From the NCBI RefSeq assembly GCF_040564635.1, contig NZ_CP159837.1:4017001-4081000 (forward strand): a stretch of DNA of 64,000 bases. The letters run 5' to 3'. This stretch comes from Planktothricoides raciborskii GIHE-MW2 (lineage in GTDB: Bacteria; Cyanobacteriota; Cyanobacteriia; Cyanobacteriales; Laspinemataceae). Of the stretch, positions 1 through 9,986 are shown piece after piece (position 1 is the stretch's first letter; each line of letters begins with the position of its first letter). The notes under the pieces are model-generated. The model made no database searches. It worked only from the letters and a program-made list of their open reading frames with translations, and had not been told where the DNA came from. The position numbers and the translations under genes were made by a program.

Positions 1-2
1 AA

Positions 3-527
3 AGTTTAGGGGCTTATGATTATTATTGTTTTATGGAGGATGATTTAATCTTACATGACCCGGATTTTTTTACAAAACTGAAATGGTTTAATCAACAAGT
101 CGGCGATCGCCATCTTCTGCAACCCAACCGCTATGAAATTTCTGTCAACGACTACATTAAAAAAACCTACATCGATCCCGAATTAGCGGAAAAGCTGACC
201 GCCCGGTTCCAGAATATTCGCGAACAACCCCAATTAACGGGTACAGTGATGGGCAACCCCGTTACTTTTCGCAGAACGGGCAACCCTCATGCCGGTTGCT
301 ATTTTTTGAATGCTCAACAAATGGCTTATTGGGCGCAACAACCCTATTTTGCCGATCGCGATACCAGCTTTATTGGCCCGTTGGAAAGTGCCGCCACTTT
401 AGGAATTATGCGAACCTTTAAAATTTACAAGCCTGCTCCCCAAAATGCTAATTTCCTAGAAATTCAACATTTTGGCAACCTCTGGAGTCAAAAAATTCTC
501 AATTTAATCCCTAGAACAAATTCTTGA
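3..527 (+). CDS. Glycosyltransferase-like protein, C-terminal part (5' end outside window)
   Basis: The reading frame is open from base 3, so the first in-frame ATG (base 33) is internal and the gene starts before the window. The translation across it reads YDYYCFMEDDLILHDPDFF, with an acidic EDD motif flanked by hydrophobic and aromatic residues, as in the nucleotide-sugar/metal-binding segment of GT-A type glycosyltransferases. Only about 175 residues are visible. The remainder (RRTGNPHAGCYFLN, then a run ending in PRTNS) has no motif I can assign. The family call rests on one motif and is tentative; being a C-terminal fragment of a longer protein is well supported by the open frame. Confidence 0.55.
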   Translation, partial: SLGAYDYYCFMEDDLILHDPDFFTKLKWFNQQVGDRHLLQPNRYEISVNDYIKKTYIDPELAEKLTARFQNIREQPQLTGTVMGNPVTFRRTGNPHAGCYFLNAQQMAYWAQQPYFADRDTSFIGPLESAATLGIMRTFKIYKPAPQNANFLEIQHFGNLWSQKILNLIPRTNS

Positions 528-611
528 TATAGCAATCCTAAAGTGATAGGAAAAGCCCCTACAAAAATATTATACCAATTTCAAAAATTATTGCTACGAT
601 TTTAAAGTTAA

Positions 612-684
612 TTTGGGCGCAAGCATTGCGCCCCTACAGATAAATCACCAGAAGCTTGTAGGGGCGCAATGCTTGCGCCCCAAA
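612..684. repeat. Inverted repeat, 'ggggcgcaagcattgcgcccc' family
   Basis: Two arms of about 27 bases (612-638 and 657-684) are reverse complements with an 18-base spacer. The same motif occurs near 16881 and inside the helicase gene near 60440. It is a small dispersed palindromic element, able to form a long hairpin in RNA or DNA. It lies between the partial glycosyltransferase and the DUF721 gene. Confidence 0.75.
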
Positions 685-793
685 TGATTGCATATTTAAT
701 TAGAAATGGTCTTACGATGGGAAAAGGTAATACATTCGTTGGCGCGATCGCGAAGCGGCGCGGTTTACTATCGCCCAAAAAAAGGTTTCTGCT

Positions 794-1363
794 ATGGATT
801 TTAAATCTCTCGATCAACTATTAAAGAATGTGGCGGGTCTACCGATCGCCCAAAAAATCAAAGAACATCAACAATTACTTCAAGCTTGGGAGCAAGCGGT
901 TGGCCCGGCGATCGCCAAAGTCACTCGTCCGATCGCCATTGACCGAGACATTTTATCTATTGCCACCGCTTCTGCCGTCTTAGCCCAAGACCTCACCTTT
1001 AAACGGCGACAAATTTTAGTCAAATTAAATCCCCACCTTCCCACTCCGGTTCGGGATATTCGCTTTTCGGCCCAAAAGTGGACTGAAACACAAACCAGTA
1101 ATGGGCGATCGCCTCTCACTGAACCGCAAACTTTATTACAGCAACATCCCAGTCGGATCCATCCCCCCACGGAGCAAATCATCTCCGCTCAAAATACCCC
1201 AACTGCAACCCCCCAGCAAGCCTTTCAAGCCTGGGCAAATCGGATCCAGAACCAATCAAAAAATTGGCCCCTTTGTCCCCAATGCCAATGTCCCACCCCA
1301 CCGGGAGAAATCGAACATTGGACAGTCTGTGGCATTTGTGCGGTCAAACAAATGAAGCCATAA
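794..1363 (+). CDS. DUF721 (DciA-like) protein with C-terminal zinc ribbon
   Basis: 189 residues. The N-terminal 100 residues match the DUF721/DciA pattern: an amphipathic start (LDQLLKNVAG), the W-x2-AVG-x-AIA-x-VT-P core at about 32-46, then LSIATASAVLAQDLTF and a basic LVKLNPHL segment. DciA-type proteins help load the replicative helicase in bacteria that lack DnaC/DnaI; that this protein does so is inference. A proline- and glutamine-rich linker follows, then CPQC-x2-C and CGIC near the C terminus, a probable zinc ribbon. The start ATG follows a repeat-rich leader with several HIP1 sites. Family call fairly sure, function less so. Confidence 0.72.
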   Translation: MDFKSLDQLLKNVAGLPIAQKIKEHQQLLQAWEQAVGPAIAKVTRPIAIDRDILSIATASAVLAQDLTFKRRQILVKLNPHLPTPVRDIRFSAQKWTETQTSNGRSPLTEPQTLLQQHPSRIHPPTEQIISAQNTPTATPQQAFQAWANRIQNQSKNWPLCPQCQCPTPPGEIEHWTVCGICAVKQMKP

Positions 1364-1424
1364 TTTACAGCAATTTTCTCCGCGAGTAAACCACATATAT
1401 CTAGGGGCGAACCATGACCGCAGT

Positions 1425-1499
1425 GTAAGGGCGAAGCATTCCGGCAGATAAATTATTGCTGAAAATATGAAATGGACTGCCGGAATGCTTCGCCCCTAC
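1425..1499. repeat. Inverted repeat, 'aagcattccgg/ccggaatgctt' family
   Basis: Arms 1425-1447 and 1477-1499 are nearly perfect reverse complements around a 29-base AT-rich loop. This is the commonest dispersed palindrome of the window; relatives occur at 16930-17150, 30423-30507, 50328-50372 and 58530-58600. It sits in the 666-base gap between the DUF721 gene and the next gene. Confidence 0.75.
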
Positions 1500-1672
1500 G
1501 GTCAAGATCGCGCCATACCGTGGTTCAGTAAGAAAGAAAAACGCTGTAAATATAGAGTGACTTAAAAATCTGCACCCCACAAGTTATCCGAAGTCATCAC
1601 GAGTTTAGAAACAGATCAAAAAACTCCCGACCAACGGATCCAAACTGAGACAAAAAAATCAGCATTACTATT

Positions 1673-1846
1673 TTATCCAGTTGAATTTTCTAGTTTTCTT
1701 AGTGGATCCCCAATCATTTCAATTTCCGGGGGAGCGTAATTTTTGGCTCCCTTAATTACATCATTAATCAGAGGTCGAAAGTCTGATAAAATCCCAGGTT
1801 TCACTTGATCCCCATTGGCTTTACCCCCAAATTCATTGATATTATC
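1673..1846 (-). pseudogene. Possible 3' gene remnant (about 57 codons)
   Basis: On the minus strand a frame is open from a TGA near 1847 to a TAA at 1673-1675. It has no good start codon, but its composition looks protein-coding (FGGKANGDQVKPGILSDF and YAPPEIEMIGDPL are within it). It lies alone in the gap. I read it as the tail of a degraded gene; no family is recognised. It could be a chance open frame. The rest of the gap (1850-2029) shows only AT-rich DNA, presumably the promoter region of the next gene. Confidence 0.3.
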
Positions 1847-2029
1847 TCACCAAAGGATAAGCTTTAAACAATTTATGTGTAAATTTATTACCGAAATATA
1901 AAGAAAAACTTAAGCTTTGTTTAAGAGTGGGGATCGCTAAAAACTACATGGCATAATAGATTTTAATCTGTTATATGCTCTCCAGCATTGGTTCACAATT
2001 AGTTAAGAAAGTTTTGGAAGATAACCCTT

Positions 2030-2353
2030 ATGCCCAAATCGAATTGCTTGGCATCTACCTGTGAATCTTGTCGCTATTGTCGGTACTTCACTCCAGAGGG
2101 TCGTCGGGGTGGGTATTGTGAGCAACTAGGTGTACCAGTCCAAAGCAAATGGAAAGCTTGTATGTTAGCTTTGCCCCCATTTGCACCTTCTTGGGAAACT
2201 TTGGAACAAAGTATTGCTTGGCAACCAAAACCATTCATGGTTGAAGAAGAACTCACCTTGGCAAAAACTTGGCATTCTGGTGAGTTTAAGCATATAGATT
2301 CCCCTCGTCCATCATATCGCCGCCAATCAGAGTTTCAGGAAATCTCCGTATAA
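2030..2353 (+). CDS. Small cysteine-rich protein, unknown function
   Basis: 107 residues. The first third is rich in cysteine: a C-x4-C-x2-C-x2-C pattern (residues 7-17), then GGYCEQLGVPV and KACMLALPPF, ending in a polar tail. The spacing suggests a bound metal or Fe-S cluster, but no known domain is recognised with certainty. Coding is supported by Cys/aromatic motif structure and by isolation between intergenic regions. It is oriented tail-to-tail with menB, with a hairpin (2535-2560) between them. Confidence 0.6.
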   Translation: MPKSNCLASTCESCRYCRYFTPEGRRGGYCEQLGVPVQSKWKACMLALPPFAPSWETLEQSIAWQPKPFMVEEELTLAKTWHSGEFKHIDSPRPSYRRQSEFQEISV

Positions 2354-2534
2354 TCGGCTGAATCACCGGCTGAGAGTTGACGAATAAAAAAAACATAAGT
2401 TAATCAAACGCAAGATTATGTAGAATTATGTGTTGATTCATTAGTAAATTATTCTGTCAATTTTAAGATTTCTAAAGCTGATAAAACTTAACATTTTTTT
2501 CTGAGATGAATTAAAACCAATTTTTAGCGAAAAT

Positions 2535-2560
2535 CGCACCGAGTTAAATCACTCGGTGCG
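2535..2560. terminator. Hairpin between convergent genes
   Basis: A perfect 10-bp stem (2535-2544 with 2551-2560) with a 6-base loop lies between the ends of the small Cys-rich gene (+) and menB (-). A long U tract is missing on both sides (gatttt follows on the minus strand), so it may be a weak bidirectional terminator. Confidence 0.5.
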
Positions 2561-2605
2561 GTTTCTGTCGCCGAAAATTTGCGGGAGCATTAAGGCATCA
2601 AGGGA

Positions 2606-3442
2606 TTAGGGCAACCAGGGAAAAGACCGAAAATCCGGGGGGCGTTTTTCCAGGAATGCTTGTTTTCCTTCTCGACCTTCTTCGGTCATGTAATAAAGTA
2701 AGGTGGCATTGCCCGCTAATTCTTGGAGTCCCGCTTGACCGTCGCAGTCCGCATTAAAAGCCGCTTTCAGACAACGAATGGCGATCGGGCTTTTTTGCAG
2801 AATTTCCGTAGCCCACTGAATGCCTTCCGCTTCTAGCCGATCTATGGGTACTACACAGTTGACCAAACCCATTTGTAGCGCTTGGTCAGCATCATATTGA
2901 CGACACAAAAACCAGATTTCCCGGGCTTTTTTCTGACCGACGATGCGGGCTAAATAACTCGAACCAAATCCGCCATCAAAGCTGCCAACTTTTGGCCCGG
3001 TCTGACCAAAAATGGCATTATCGGCAGCAATGGTTAAATCACAAATCAGATGCAGCACATGACCGCCGCCGATCGCATAACCCGCGACCAAAGCAATCAC
3101 AACTTTGGGCATGGAACGAATTAGCCGTTGTAAATCCAGCACATTCAACCGGGGAACTCCGGCATCATCGATATAACCGGCTTCTCCCCGGACACTTTGA
3201 TCGCCCCCGGAACAAAAAGCATATTTGCCATCGGTATGCGGCCCGGCCCCGGTAAACAGAACCACGCCGATTTGGGAGTCTTCGCGGGCATCGCAAAAAG
3301 CATCGTATAACTCAAAGACGGTTTTCGGGCGAAAAGCATTCCGTTTTTCGGGACGATTAATCGTGATTTTAGCCATGCCGTCAAACTTGTGATAGAGGAT
3401 GTCTTCATAAGTTTTGACGGTTTGCCATTGGACTGTTTGCAT
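2606..3442 (-). CDS. menB: 1,4-dihydroxy-2-naphthoyl-CoA synthase
   Basis: 278 residues, normal length. A crotonase-fold enzyme that closes the second ring of the naphthoquinone by converting o-succinylbenzoyl-CoA to DHNA-CoA, on the route to phylloquinone of photosystem I. Visible signatures: [10 protein letters not shown] (77-86) with the oxyanion-hole region, [16 protein letters not shown] (121-136), and [20 protein letters not shown] (147-166) typical of MenB rather than general enoyl-CoA hydratases. The C-terminal FPWLP end is also typical. No other men gene adjoins it. A start upstream of the [15 protein letters not shown] region is not supported. High certainty. Confidence 0.95.
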   Translation of the reverse strand: MQTVQWQTVKTYEDILYHKFDGMAKITINRPEKRNAFRPKTVFELYDAFCDAREDSQIGVVLFTGAGPHTDGKYAFCSGGDQSVRGEAGYIDDAGVPRLNVLDLQRLIRSMPKVVIALVAGYAIGGGHVLHLICDLTIAADNAIFGQTGPKVGSFDGGFGSSYLARIVGQKKAREIWFLCRQYDADQALQMGLVNCVVPIDRLEAEGIQWATEILQKSPIAIRCLKAAFNADCDGQAGLQELAGNATLLYYMTEEGREGKQAFLEKRPPDFRSFPWLP

Positions 3443-3601
3443 GGTGAATGGGATGGTTAATGGTTAGTTTTCTTGAGCGAACCTGGTTTTTATCTTCCCA
3501 TTCCCGGTAATCGGGCGACGCAAAAATTTAATAGACAATTCTGGCAAAATTCTGATGCATCCCCCCTTGGATCGGGGGGTTGGGGGGATCTCTACGGTAT
3601 G

Positions 3602-3675
3602 AAAGCTATTCGTAGGGTGTTGTTCCGAGTGGTAACGCACCAATACCTCATATATAGAGTCGTTGCTTAAGTCCT
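3602..3675. repeat. Truncated copy of a small TIR element (MITE-like)
   Basis: Shares 'gtagggtgttgttccgag', the 'catatatagagtcg' core and the right terminal repeat (3664-3675, tgcttaagtcct) with copies at 16771-16870 and 17532-17619. The left terminal repeat seen in those copies is missing. Just upstream (about 3560-3590) is a ccccccttggatcgggggg palindrome of another family. The rest of the 840-base gap before chlL (3676-4282) shows no gene; it presumably carries the chlL leader. Confidence 0.7.
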
Positions 3676-4282
3676 ATAAGTATAATTATTGACTCATGGG
3701 CGGTTAAGGTAGGCGGAAAACCAGCAGTCAAGAGGTAAAACCATGAAATCGCCCCAAAATTAATAATTCTTCACAACAATCTATATTTCACCAGGAGTAG
3801 CTAATCATAGCCAAGGATCCGTTGATGTCAGATCGGATTTCACATCAACCAGACTCTATGACCCAATAGCTAGGCAAAGTCATTTTGACTTTGGGTATCA
3901 GTCTATAGTCAGCAGGGGTGAGTAATTGGGCTGAATCGGATCCATTGTATTTTGGCTCTGGGGTCTCTTGGCTTTATTTTGTTTATTGTTACTATTTTTT
4001 ATATTGTTTTATGTAAAAAATTATTTTTTAGGATAAATAGCTAAATTCCTGGATTCATAGCAAGGTTAATCCGCCTTGATTTTCCAGAAATTTCATCGCG
4101 GCGATTTAAGCCCCAAGTTAGTCCAGGGAGGGCTTTACTTCCATGAGGCGATCGCACCATAATGCCAACAACAGGGCAATCAAAAACCACCGTGGACCAC
4201 AGGCTCATCACCAGAACCCAGAGAAACCACGGTTTACAGATAAAAAATCTCAAAAATACGCAAAAATCAGGAGAATAACAAA

Positions 4283-5146
4283 GTGAAACTCGCAGTTTAC
4301 GGAAAAGGTGGCATCGGCAAATCTACAACAAGCTGTAATATCTCCGTCGCCCTCGCCAAACGGGGTAAAAAAGTGCTGCAAATTGGCTGTGACCCGAAAC
4401 ATGACAGCACCTTCACCCTCACGGGATATCTCATTCCCACCATTATTGACACCCTTCAAGAAAAAGACTTTCACTATGAAGACATCTGGCCGGAAGATGT
4501 GATCTATAAAGGTTATGGGGGCGTAGACTGCGTAGAAGCTGGTGGCCCGCCCGCTGGTGCCGGTTGCGGTGGCTATGTGGTCGGGGAAACCGTCAAACTG
4601 CTCAAAGAACTCAACGCCTTTGATGAATATGATGTGATCTTATTTGATGTCCTCGGTGACGTGGTATGTGGTGGCTTTGCTGCACCTCTCAACTATGCAG
4701 ACTACTGCTTAATCGTCACGGACAATGGCTTTGACGCTTTGTTTGCCGCTAACCGCATTGCCGCTTCCGTGCGGGAAAAAGCCCGGACTCACCCCCTGCG
4801 ACTGGCTGGACTGATTGGCAACCGCACTTCTAAGCGTGATTTAATTGACAAATATGTGGAATCTGTCCCCATGCCTGTGTTGGAAATTTTGCCTCTGATT
4901 GAAGATATCCGCGTGTCGCGAGTCAAAGGCAAGACCTTGTTTGAAATGGCAGACGCGGACCCATCCTTAGATTATGTTTGTGACTATTACCTGAATATTG
5001 CCGATCAAATCTTGGCGCTGCCAGAGGGTGTGGTGCCTAATGATTCTCCCGATCGCGAATTATTCTCTTTATTGTCAGATTTTTACCTCAACCCCACCAA
5101 AGGGGCGATCGCGGCAGAGGAAGAACTAGACTTGATGATGGTCTAG
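4283..5146 (+). CDS. chlL: Light-independent protochlorophyllide reductase, iron protein ChlL
   Basis: 287 residues. The NifH-like ATPase dimer that feeds electrons to ChlN-ChlB, reducing protochlorophyllide to chlorophyllide in darkness. The P-loop (GKGGIGKS, about 8-15), switch regions and the two cysteines that hold the intersubunit 4Fe-4S cluster (C95 in AGCGGYVV, C129 in DVVCGGF) are all present. The start is GTG at 4283: the family begins [10 protein letters not shown], and AGGAG (4269-4273) lies 9 bases upstream. The DUF5331 gene and chlN follow in the same direction, a usual cyanobacterial order; chlB is not in the window. Oxygen-sensitive in this family. Confidence 0.97.
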   Translation: MKLAVYGKGGIGKSTTSCNISVALAKRGKKVLQIGCDPKHDSTFTLTGYLIPTIIDTLQEKDFHYEDIWPEDVIYKGYGGVDCVEAGGPPAGAGCGGYVVGETVKLLKELNAFDEYDVILFDVLGDVVCGGFAAPLNYADYCLIVTDNGFDALFAANRIAASVREKARTHPLRLAGLIGNRTSKRDLIDKYVESVPMPVLEILPLIEDIRVSRVKGKTLFEMADADPSLDYVCDYYLNIADQILALPEGVVPNDSPDRELFSLLSDFYLNPTKGAIAAEEELDLMMV

Positions 5147-5275
5147 AAATCACCACGATTCATTCTCAGATTTCAAGTGGTTGACTGAGAAAGCAGTTAT
5201 GATTCAGTACAAGACTTTGTTAGGTCTTGAAAGAATAAATTTAGATGTGATTTCAGCAACCCTTGGGAGAAGTAT

Positions 5276-6472
5276 ATGGCTTTTTTTGAAGATTTCACTC
5301 TCGTCTTAAAACAAAAGTGGTTGCAGTATTACCAAGATAATAAGCATTGGCTGGTACTGCATATGAAGGTGGCAGCGGTGAAAACCCCCGATGGGGGAAT
5401 GCGACCTCCTGCCTACTTCATTCTGGGAGTGATGAGTACATTAGAACCGAAGTTAGCGCAGTTGATGCTACCTTTTTCCCAGCTAAATCCTGATGCCGAG
5501 AGACTGATTGAGGTTTTAGGTCTCAACTTTAACCCAGACAGTAGTGATGCAATTGCCGCAACCGATAAGGCATCGGATCATGGATTAGCGTCAACCCCAA
5601 CGGAAAAACCAAAACCAGAACCAAAACCAGAACCTGCCGCAGTTGCGCCAACACCCACCCCTAAAACTCCGCCAACTCCCCTCGCTGTCCAGGAAGTGCT
5701 AGAAGAGTCTGCCCCTGTAGTCATCATGGCCGAATCCGAACCGGACGCAACTTTTGACACCGAAGATGCAGCAGTGGCGACCGCAGCGGCAGTTTTTGGT
5801 GCGGAAGCCCTCGATGACGAGGAAGAAGATTCCCTGAAACAAGACGTTTGGGGGGAGGAATCCGAGTCCCTCACCGAGGAAAGCACCACTAATGAATTAG
5901 AGGGATTTTCTGAATCCGCCGATGATGACCTCGGTGGCATGGGACTCGATGCCTTGGAAGATGAATCCGCCGATGATGACCTCGGTGGCATGGGACTCGA
6001 TGCCTTGGAGGAAGAATCCGCCGATGATGACCTCGGTGGCATGGGACTCGATGCCTTGGAAGATGAATCCAGCGATGATGAACTCGGTGGCATGGGACTC
6101 GAAGGTCTGGGGGATGCTTCTGGAGAGGATGATGACCTGGGCGGCATGGATCTCGAAGGTCTAGGAGATGCTTCTGGAGAGGATGATGACCTGGGCGGCA
6201 TGGATCTCGAAGGTCTGGAAGCTGATTCCAGCGATGATGACCTGGGGGATCTCGATCTCGGTGGTCTGGAAGCTGATTCCAGCGATGATGACCTGGGGGA
6301 TCTCGATCTCGGTGGTCTGGATGATGACGCCGATGATGACCTGGGGGATCTTGATCTCGGTGGTCTGGATCATGATGCCGACAATGATGGTCTTGGGGAT
6401 CTCGATCTAGATGATTTAGGTGGGGATATGGACTCAGATGATGATGCTTCGGATCTTTTGAAGGGTTTGTAA
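5276..6472 (+). CDS. DUF5331-type protein with long acidic tandem repeats
   Basis: 398 residues, lying between chlL and chlN. The N-terminal 85 residues (start MAFFEDFTLVLKQKWLQYY, later PPAYFILGVMSTLEP) form a helical domain I recall as the DUF5331 family, found next to chlL/chlN in cyanobacteria. A proline-rich linker (about 100-140) follows. From about residue 215 to the end are imperfect acidic repeats: first a 17-residue unit around SADDDLGGMGLDALE, then a shorter SSDDDLGDLDLGGLEA unit. The repeat region is very acidic and almost without basic residues. SD GGGAGAA precedes the ATG. Function unknown; position suggests a link to dark chlorophyll synthesis or its protection. The repeats could bind cations. 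Confidence 0.8.
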   Translation: MAFFEDFTLVLKQKWLQYYQDNKHWLVLHMKVAAVKTPDGGMRPPAYFILGVMSTLEPKLAQLMLPFSQLNPDAERLIEVLGLNFNPDSSDAIAATDKASDHGLASTPTEKPKPEPKPEPAAVAPTPTPKTPPTPLAVQEVLEESAPVVIMAESEPDATFDTEDAAVATAAAVFGAEALDDEEEDSLKQDVWGEESESLTEESTTNELEGFSESADDDLGGMGLDALEDESADDDLGGMGLDALEEESADDDLGGMGLDALEDESSDDELGGMGLEGLGDASGEDDDLGGMDLEGLGDASGEDDDLGGMDLEGLEADSSDDDLGDLDLGGLEADSSDDDLGDLDLGGLDDDADDDLGDLDLGGLDHDADNDGLGDLDLDDLGGDMDSDDDASDLLKGL

Positions 6473-6496
6473 TTAATTTTCCGCAGCAAAATTTAA

Positions 6497-7909
<1,413 letters not shown>

Positions 7910-7947
7910 TTTTTTCGTTGGTTAATTAGAGGCGATCGCGCCTAGGA

Positions 7948-7978
7948 AATAGCTCGCCAATGCGGGCTATTTTTTTTA
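7948..7978 (+). terminator. Rho-independent terminator after chlN
   Basis: A 10-bp stem with one G-U pair (7948-7957 with 7962-7971), a CAAT loop and a run of eight T. A near copy of this module, including the HIP1-containing 'ggcgatcgcgcctagg' lead, follows the RelE-type toxin gene (9874-9899). Confidence 0.85.
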
Positions 7979-8310
7979 CAATTTGTCAAAACCGCTTTCA
8001 CCGGAATCCCCAGCAATTTGTCAAAACCGCTTTCACGGGAATCTATTTTTAAACCTGTCATTCCCGCGAAGGCGGGAATCCACCGACAAACATTAAATCA
8101 CCAAACTGTCAAAACCGCTTTCACGGGAATCTATTTTTAAACCTGTCATTCCCGCGCAGGCGAGAATCCACCGACAAACATTGAATCCCCACCAATTTGT
8201 TACTCCCGCTTTCACGGGAATCTATTTTTAAACCTGTCATTCCCGCGCGGGAGTCCACACCAATTTGTCATTCCCGCCTTCGCGGGAATCCACTTTCACA
8301 CATTGAAAAT
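7979..8310. repeat. Cluster of 'tcattcccgc..gcgggaat' inverted repeats (left flank of GIY-YIG gene)
   Basis: Several copies of two motifs alternate: 'tgtcattcccgcgaaggcgggaatcca' and 'tgtcaaaaccgctttcacgggaatc', separated by 'ccgacaaacatt' spacers. The units are themselves palindromic (attcccgc/gcgggaat). The last copy ends just before the GIY-YIG start codon. The family resumes beyond the gene at 8629-9279, and a single copy is at 27749-27776. Confidence 0.85.
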
Positions 8311-8312
8311 CC

Positions 8313-8600
8313 ATGAAAAACTATTTTATCTACATCCTAGCCAGTAAATACAATGGAACCTTATATATAGGAGTCACCAATGATTTACTCAAACGAGTGT
8401 ACGAACATAAAAATAATTTCGTGGATGGATTCACGAAACAATATGGAGTTCATCGATTAGTCTATTACGAAGTGTTTAATAGTATCGAATCGGCAATAAA
8501 TCGTGAAAAACAGATTAAGAAGTGGCGCCGGGAATGGAAGATTAATTTAATTGAAAAGGATAATCCCAAGTGGGATGATTTGTATGATTCTCTGTTTTGA
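8313..8600 (+). CDS. GIY-YIG nuclease domain protein
   Basis: 95 residues, the normal size for stand-alone GIY-YIG (YhbQ/UvrC-N like) proteins. Visible motif order: YFIYILASKYNGTLYIGVTN (the GIY-YIG pair appears as YIL and YIG), the conserved basic helix LLKRVYEHK, LVYYE, and the REKQIKKWRREWK segment followed by the asparagine-containing NPKWDDLY end. Such domains cut DNA. The gene is enclosed on both sides by the same inverted-repeat family, which suggests a mobile or repeat-associated unit. Its true cellular role is unknown. The start ATG is almost directly at the edge of the repeat cluster, and no clear SD is seen. Confidence 0.85.
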   Translation: MKNYFIYILASKYNGTLYIGVTNDLLKRVYEHKNNFVDGFTKQYGVHRLVYYEVFNSIESAINREKQIKKWRREWKINLIEKDNPKWDDLYDSLF

Positions 8601-8628
8601 TATAGCGGAACTCTTGAAGGCATAGACA

Positions 8629-9279
8629 GTGTATGGATTCCCGCCTTCGCGGGAATGACAGTGGGGGGCGCGGGAATGACAGTGGGGGGACGCGGGAATG
8701 ACAGTGGGGGGACGCGGGAATCACCGTGTATGGATTCCCGCCTTCGCGGGAATGACAGTGGGGGGACGCGGGAATGACAGTGGGGGGGGCGCGGGAATGA
8801 CAGTGGGGGGGCGCGGGAATGACTGTGTATGGATTCCCGCCTTCGCGGGAATGACAGTGGGGGGGCGCGGGAATGACAGTGGGGGGGCGCGGGAATGACT
8901 GTGTATGGATTCCCGCCTTCGCGGGAATGACAGTGGGGGGGGCGCGGGAATGACAGTGGGGGGGGGCGCGGGAATGACAGTGGGGGGGCGCGGGAATGAC
9001 TGTGTATGGATTCCCGCCTTCGCGGGAATGACAGTGGGGGGACGCGGGAATGACAGTGGGGGGGCGCGGAAATGACAGTGGGGGGGCGCGGGAATGACTG
9101 TGTATGGATTCCCGCCTTCGCGGGAATGACAGTGGGGGGGCGCAGGAATGACAGTGGGGGGCGCGGGAATGACAGTGGGGGGACGCGGGAATCACCGTGT
9201 ATGGATTCCCGCCTTCGCGGGAATGACAGTGGGGGGGCGCGGGAATGACAGTGGGGGGACGCGGGAATGACAGTGGGGG
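8629..9279. repeat. G-rich tandem array built from 'attcccgccttcgcgggaatgacagtgggggg' units
   Basis: About 650 bases of near-continuous repeats. A long unit (gtgtatggattcccgccttcgcgggaatgacagt) alternates with several copies of a short unit (about 20 bases: gggggg, cgcgggaatgacagt). G tracts of five to eight bases recur about every 20 bases on the plus strand, so the array could form G-quadruplexes. The palindrome is the same as at 7979-8310. Open frames across it, such as the Pro/His-rich minus-strand frame, are artefacts of the repeat. Confidence 0.9.
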
Positions 9280-9364
9280 TTATTGCTAGAAAACACCGGC
9301 TGCATTTGTGTTATATTTGTCAGTAGCATTTGAGGATCAACTCAACTGGAGTCAGAGAAAAAAT

Positions 9365-9568
9365 ATGCCAGCAGAACAATATCCTTTTGCCCAAGAATTA
9401 ATTACAGATGTTTCCGGTCAAATTCGTAAAGTTATCTTGGATTTTAATGACTATAAGCGACTGCTAGAAGTGATTGAAGACGAAGGACTTTATCGAGCCA
9501 TGATGGAAGTCAAAAATGAAACTTCCTTGGACTTGGAATCCGCCCTAGCTGAACTTGAGAAAGAATGA
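9365..9568 (+). CDS. RelB/Phd-like antitoxin
   Basis: 67 residues from the ATG at 9365; the frame extends upstream to 9308, but that part is AT-rich leader without family character. The protein starts MPAEQYPFAQELITD, then has a DNA-binding-type strand-helix (GQIRKVILDFNDYKRLLEVIED) and an acidic tail (LDLESALAELEKE), as expected of small antitoxins that repress their own promoter and mask a toxin. Its stop overlaps the start of the next gene (ATGA at 9565-9568), the classic toxin-antitoxin arrangement. Confidence 0.75.
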   Translation: MPAEQYPFAQELITDVSGQIRKVILDFNDYKRLLEVIEDEGLYRAMMEVKNETSLDLESALAELEKE

Positions 9569-9834
9569 AAACCGAGTATAAGCCGAGCTTTTTAAAAGAC
9601 CTGAAGGCTCTGAAAAGTACGCCTAGCTTTGAAACAATAAAAGCGTTAGCATTTACAGAAATCCCTAATTTACAAAAATTTGAAGAGATTGGTAATTTAA
9701 AAAGGCTAAAAGGGGATGACAATGCTTATCGAATTCGCATCGGCGACTATCGCCTGGGAATTTTCTTTGATGGCGAAACAGTTATCTTCGCTCGCGTTCT
9801 ACATCGTAAAGATATCTATCGCTATTTTCCCTAG
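9565..9834 (+). CDS. RelE/ParE-family toxin
   Basis: 89 residues. A compact RelE-fold protein: YKPSFLKDLKAL at the start, then the signature strand run LKRLKGDDNAYRIRIGDYRLGIFFDGETVIFARVLHRKDIYRYFP, close to RelE/YafQ-type mRNA interferases (basic strand, RIRIGDYRL, terminal HRKDIYR). It is translated from an ATG overlapping the antitoxin stop. The pair lies between the G-rich repeat array and the reverse transcriptase gene, and a terminator hairpin follows. Confidence 0.85.
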   Translation: MKTEYKPSFLKDLKALKSTPSFETIKALAFTEIPNLQKFEEIGNLKRLKGDDNAYRIRIGDYRLGIFFDGETVIFARVLHRKDIYRYFP

Positions 9835-9873
9835 CTATACGCGACATAGGCGATATAGGCGATCGCGCCTAGG

Positions 9874-9899
9874 AAATAGCTCGCCCGTGGCTATTTTTT
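9874..9899 (+). terminator. Terminator after the toxin gene
   Basis: The aaatagc arm (9874-9880) pairs with gctattt (9890-9896) around a GC-rich loop and is followed by T residues. It is related in sequence to the chlN terminator, so a copied terminator module is likely. Confidence 0.65.
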
Positions 9900-9986
9900 G
9901 GTCTTGATATTCTGGACTATGATTGACTATATTGGTCAGAATATTTTATAATCTAACCAATGTTTGTTATCGGATAGATATATTTC

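Noticed and set aside
3473-3670. 65-codon plus-strand frame next to menB
   Set aside because: Made of repeat DNA (ccccccttggatcgggggg and the MITE-like remnant), no family resemblance.
5578-6201. 207-codon minus-strand frame over the DUF5331 gene
   Set aside because: Shadow of the acidic repeats on the opposite strand (Ser/Pro-rich), fully inside a well supported gene.
8542-9195. 217-codon minus-strand open frame rich in Pro, His, Ser
   Set aside because: It is the translation of the G-rich tandem array; repeated HSREGGNPYTVIPA-like units follow the DNA repeats, with no independent motif.
8629-9279. Possible CRISPR array
   Set aside because: Units are directly tandem with repeat-derived 'spacers'; no unique spacers of constant length and no cas genes.
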